Positions 13,614 through 15,749 of a stretch of 15,749 bases of DNA are shown piece by piece. A program made the position numbers and the translations under genes. The notes beneath the pieces were generated by a model, which was given only the letters and a program-made list of their open reading frames with translations, was not told the DNA's origin and made no database searches. This DNA is from CAZQYB01 sp964597535. GTDB lineage: Bacteria > Planctomycetota > Phycisphaerae > Sedimentisphaerales > Anaerobacaceae. Each line of letters opens with the position of its first letter. Position 1 is the stretch's first letter. The DNA lies in NCBI GenBank assembly GCA_964597535.1, contig CAZQYB010000052.1, positions 1 to 15,749 on the forward strand, given 5' to 3'.

Positions 13614-14648
13614 ATGAGCAGTGAAGAATACAAGCCGAGACTCATAGCTTTTGAAGTTACTCGGCGATGTCGGTACGCCTGCCGGCACTGCCGGGCAAAC
13701 GCCTATCCTGATACCAGCGATGAGAAGTTGAGCACCGAGCAGTGCAAGAGGATACTTTCGGGTGTAGCGGATTTCGGGAAGTGCGTGATAATTCTTACCG
13801 GCGGCGAGCCAATGGAACGCGATGACATTTACGAGCTTATCAGATATGGCCGGGGGTTGGGGTTGAGAATGGTAATGGCTACCTCCGGTTATTTAATCGA
13901 TGATGACTCGATTGTCAAATTGAAGAAAGTGGGAGTATCGGTTTTATCTTTTTCTCTGGACGGTTCCTCCGCAGAGACTCATGATGCGTTCAGGGGCGCC
14001 AAGGGCGCTTTTGAAGCGGTAGTTAGCGCTGCGGAGACAGCAAAGCGGGCGGGTGTTCGTTTCCAGATTAATACGACAATCAGTAAAATCAATGCGGACG
14101 AAGTCGTCGGCATATCTGAACTGGCTAAACGGCTCGGTGCATATTGCTTTAATCCTTTTATTCTTGTGCCGACCGGCAGGGGAAAAGAAATTGAGGATGC
14201 AATGCTCGACCCGGTAGAGTATGAAGCGATGCTCAGCGAGCTGCTGGGGATAAAACTTCAAAGCGAGATTGAGGTTAGAGTCACATGCGCACCTCAGTTC
14301 GCGAGAGTTTGCCGGCAGGCAAAGAAGAAGCATTTAGCCGGGGAGGTGAGTGGGTGTATGGGGGGAAATGGGTTTGGGTTTATAAGCTATAAGGGTGACG
14401 TGCAGACGTGTGGGTTCCTTGATGTGTCGGCGGGTAATTTGATTGAAAATGATTTTGATTTTGGAAAAATCTGGTTGGAGTCGGAGTTTCTTAAAGAAAT
14501 TCGTGACCGGTCAAAGTACAAGGGCAATTGCGGAATTTGTGAGTATGTCGGTGTGTGCGGGGGCTGTAGAGCAAGGGCGTTTGCGGCCAGTGGCGATTAT
14601 CTGGCTGCTGACCCAATCTGTAATTACAAACGTGGAAATGAAGGTTAA
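13614..14648 (+). CDS. ahbD: Radical SAM haem b synthase, AhbD/NirJ2-type
   Basis: A radical SAM enzyme of 344 residues from the ATG at 13614. Starts at 13581 (TTG) and 13584 (ATG) add 11 or 10 residues; none has a good ribosome site. I chose the one that places the conserved PRLIAFEVTRRC closest to the N-terminus. The CX3CX2C motif is C19, C23, C26 (CRYACRHC) and the SAM motif is TGGEP (62-66). A cysteine-rich C-terminus (CMGGNGFGF, TCGF, CGICEYVGVCGGC, PIC) is SPASM-like and should hold a second [4Fe-4S] cluster. AhbD oxidatively decarboxylates the two propionates on rings A and B of iron-coproporphyrin III to vinyl groups, making haem b. It lies 2 nt before ahbAB, which supports the assignment. 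Exact substrate is inferred from family and context. Confidence 0.87.
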   Translation: MSSEEYKPRLIAFEVTRRCRYACRHCRANAYPDTSDEKLSTEQCKRILSGVADFGKCVIILTGGEPMERDDIYELIRYGRGLGLRMVMATSGYLIDDDSIVKLKKVGVSVLSFSLDGSSAETHDAFRGAKGAFEAVVSAAETAKRAGVRFQINTTISKINADEVVGISELAKRLGAYCFNPFILVPTGRGKEIEDAMLDPVEYEAMLSELLGIKLQSEIEVRVTCAPQFARVCRQAKKKHLAGEVSGCMGGNGFGFISYKGDVQTCGFLDVSAGNLIENDFDFGKIWLESEFLKEIRDRSKYKGNCGICEYVGVCGGCRARAFAASGDYLAADPICNYKRGNEG

Positions 14649-14650
14649 GT

Positions 14651-15649
14651 GTGCGTTTGAATAGACTGCAAAAACAATTGTGCAATGGGCTTCAGGATGG
14701 CCTGCCGGTTTGTTGGAGGCCGTTTGATGATTTGGCAAAGTTTTTTAACAGTGATGAGAAAACAGTTTTACGGGAAATCGAAGAATTAAAAAAAATGGGG
14801 ATTATCCGGCGGATTAGTGCGTTGATAAATTATCAGGCACTTGGTCTGACAAGCACTCTGGTTGCAGCCCACGTACCGGAAGAAAACCTGAAGGAGGTTG
14901 CGGAGGCGGTCAATTCTCTGCGAGATGTCTCCCATAACTACCGGAGGACTCACTACTATAATCTGTGGTTCACCCTGCAAGGCAAATCCGATAAGGACAT
15001 TGAACAGACACTCTCAGATTTGGCTGAACGCTTCGACGTCGATTTTCATAGTCTGCCTGTGAAGGAGGTTTTTAAGCTCGATGTTCGCTTTGATGCGGAA
15101 AGCGAGGGAGAACTATTAAGCGATATTAAACAAGCCCCGGAAGAAGTAAGGACTAAAAAGGAAAAAGCGAAAATTGAACTGAACGAAAGCGAGAAGCTGA
15201 TACTGGGGAAATTGCAGTATGATTTGGATTTGACCGGTAAGCCGTTCGATTTTCTGTGCGAAGAAGGCTTAGAGAAACAAGAGGTTTTGGAAGTTATCAA
15301 GGGGCTGATTGATAAGGGTGTCATTCGGCGGATAGCGGCTGTTGTGGATTATCGGAAGCTGGGATTTGTCGCTAATGTTCTTTTCTGCAGTGAAGTTCCA
15401 GAGCACAGGGTTGTTGAGGCCGGCGAGAGGCTGGCTCGTTTTGGGATAGTGAGTCACTGCTACGAGAGAGAGACTTTTGAGGGTTGGCCTTATAATCTTT
15501 TTGCGATGATGCACGCGAGGAGTATGGGCGAGATTCAGCATGCGATAAATAGATTTGTCGAAGCTGAGGGAATAGATTCGTTTGAACTGCTGCCGACGGC
15601 GGCGGAGCTTAAAAAGCGGCCGGTGAAATACTATTTTGGTGAGTTGTGA
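14651..15649 (+). CDS. ahbAB: Siroheme decarboxylase, AhbA-AhbB single-chain fusion
   Basis: A 332-residue protein starting with GTG; GAAGG lies 6 nt upstream and the ahbD stop 2 nt upstream, so translation is probably coupled. It consists of two homologous Lrp/AsnC-fold halves. Residues about 3-150 have a winged-helix part (DLAKFFNSDEKTVLREIEEL, then MGIIRRISALINY) and VSHNYRR...YNLWFTL (93-109), the AhbA/NirG-like signature. Residues about 178-332 repeat it (KGVIRRIAAVVDYRKLG) with VSHCYERETFEGWPYNLFAMMHA (267-289), the AhbB/NirL-like signature. A charged linker (about 150-177, EEVRTKKEKAKIE) joins them. AhbA and AhbB normally form a heterodimer that decarboxylates siroheme at C12 and C18; here the dimer appears covalently joined. 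H95 and H269 are in the conserved substrate-pocket region. Despite the Lrp fold, an enzyme and not a regulator is likely. Confidence 0.9.
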   Translation: MRLNRLQKQLCNGLQDGLPVCWRPFDDLAKFFNSDEKTVLREIEELKKMGIIRRISALINYQALGLTSTLVAAHVPEENLKEVAEAVNSLRDVSHNYRRTHYYNLWFTLQGKSDKDIEQTLSDLAERFDVDFHSLPVKEVFKLDVRFDAESEGELLSDIKQAPEEVRTKKEKAKIELNESEKLILGKLQYDLDLTGKPFDFLCEEGLEKQEVLEVIKGLIDKGVIRRIAAVVDYRKLGFVANVLFCSEVPEHRVVEAGERLARFGIVSHCYERETFEGWPYNLFAMMHARSMGEIQHAINRFVEAEGIDSFELLPTAAELKKRPVKYYFGEL

Positions 15650-15656
15650 TAAGAGA

Positions 15657-15689
15657 AAATCAAAAATTAAAATGCAAAGTGTAAAATTA
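15657..15689 (+). repeat. AT-rich repeat, copy 3
   Basis: AAAATCAAAAATTAAAATGC begins this copy, 8 nt after the ahbAB stop codon. The first 14 nt match, in opposite orientation, the copy at 13476-13510, so the two bracket ahbD-ahbAB as inverted repeats. Confidence 0.6.
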
Positions 15690-15720
15690 AGGAAGCGCTT
15701 GCGCGAGGGTTTTTTATTTT
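15690..15720 (+). terminator. Possible weak terminator after ahbAB
   Basis: GGAAGCGCTTGCGCGAGGG is followed by TTTTTTATTTT. The T-run is good, but the GCGC/GCGC arms leave only a 2-nt loop, so the hairpin is poor. It is placed where the haem transcript should end. Confidence 0.25.
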
Positions 15721-15749
15721 GACGGGAATTGCGGGTTTGGGTTTATTAT

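Noticed and set aside
14651..15649. Lrp/AsnC-family transcription regulator
   Set aside because: The fold is Lrp-like, but the duplicated halves with SHNY/SHCY and YNLWF/YNLFA signatures, and coupling to ahbD, fit siroheme decarboxylase better.

Overview
The window looks like a chromosomal segment of an anaerobic, Gram-negative-type bacterium. A member of the Planctomycetota (Phycisphaerae-like) is my best guess. It rests on very large exported LamG/PA14/PKD proteins, the siroheme-dependent (Ahb) haem pathway and AT-rich interspersed repeats between genes. No rRNA, tRNA or CRISPR is visible. The assignment is inference, not a database result.

Left two thirds (1-9212, all minus strand): four consecutive genes, transcribed from 9212 towards position 1 with gaps of about 40-70 bp, read as one operon. 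All encode exported proteins that share one large C-terminal module I cannot assign to a named family; I call it the 'HWRY/DEYY' core after its most constant motifs. Each gene dresses this core differently: LamG with a PA14 domain nested inside it (first gene), a helical N-terminus without LamG (second), plain LamG (third), and short core + PKD-like + LamG + second core (fourth). The fourth gene runs off the left edge. This paralogous, module-shuffled cassette is the best candidate for an undescribed system, perhaps for binding or processing a polysaccharide outside the cytoplasm.

Divergent spacer (9213-9649): no gene. It holds a plausible promoter for the left operon, a degenerate repeat element and a hairpin just before the next gene.

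Right third (9650-15649, plus strand): a haem cluster. A CobA-HemD fusion (uroporphyrinogen III formation and methylation to precorrin-2) overlaps by 4 nt a NirJ1/AhbC-type radical SAM enzyme. These are followed by HemB (porphobilinogen synthase), an AhbD-type radical SAM haem synthase and, 2 nt later, a single-chain AhbA-AhbB siroheme decarboxylase. Together they cover ALA to porphobilinogen, hydroxymethylbilane to precorrin-2, and siroheme to haem b. Steps not encoded here are ALA formation (HemA/HemL), HemC, and precorrin-2 oxidation and iron insertion.

Two large-scale signals stand out. The plus strand is C-richer than G up to about 13.5 kb, whichever strand the genes use, and clearly G-rich afterwards. 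The ahbD-ahbAB segment that carries the flipped skew is bracketed by inverted copies of an AT-rich repeat.
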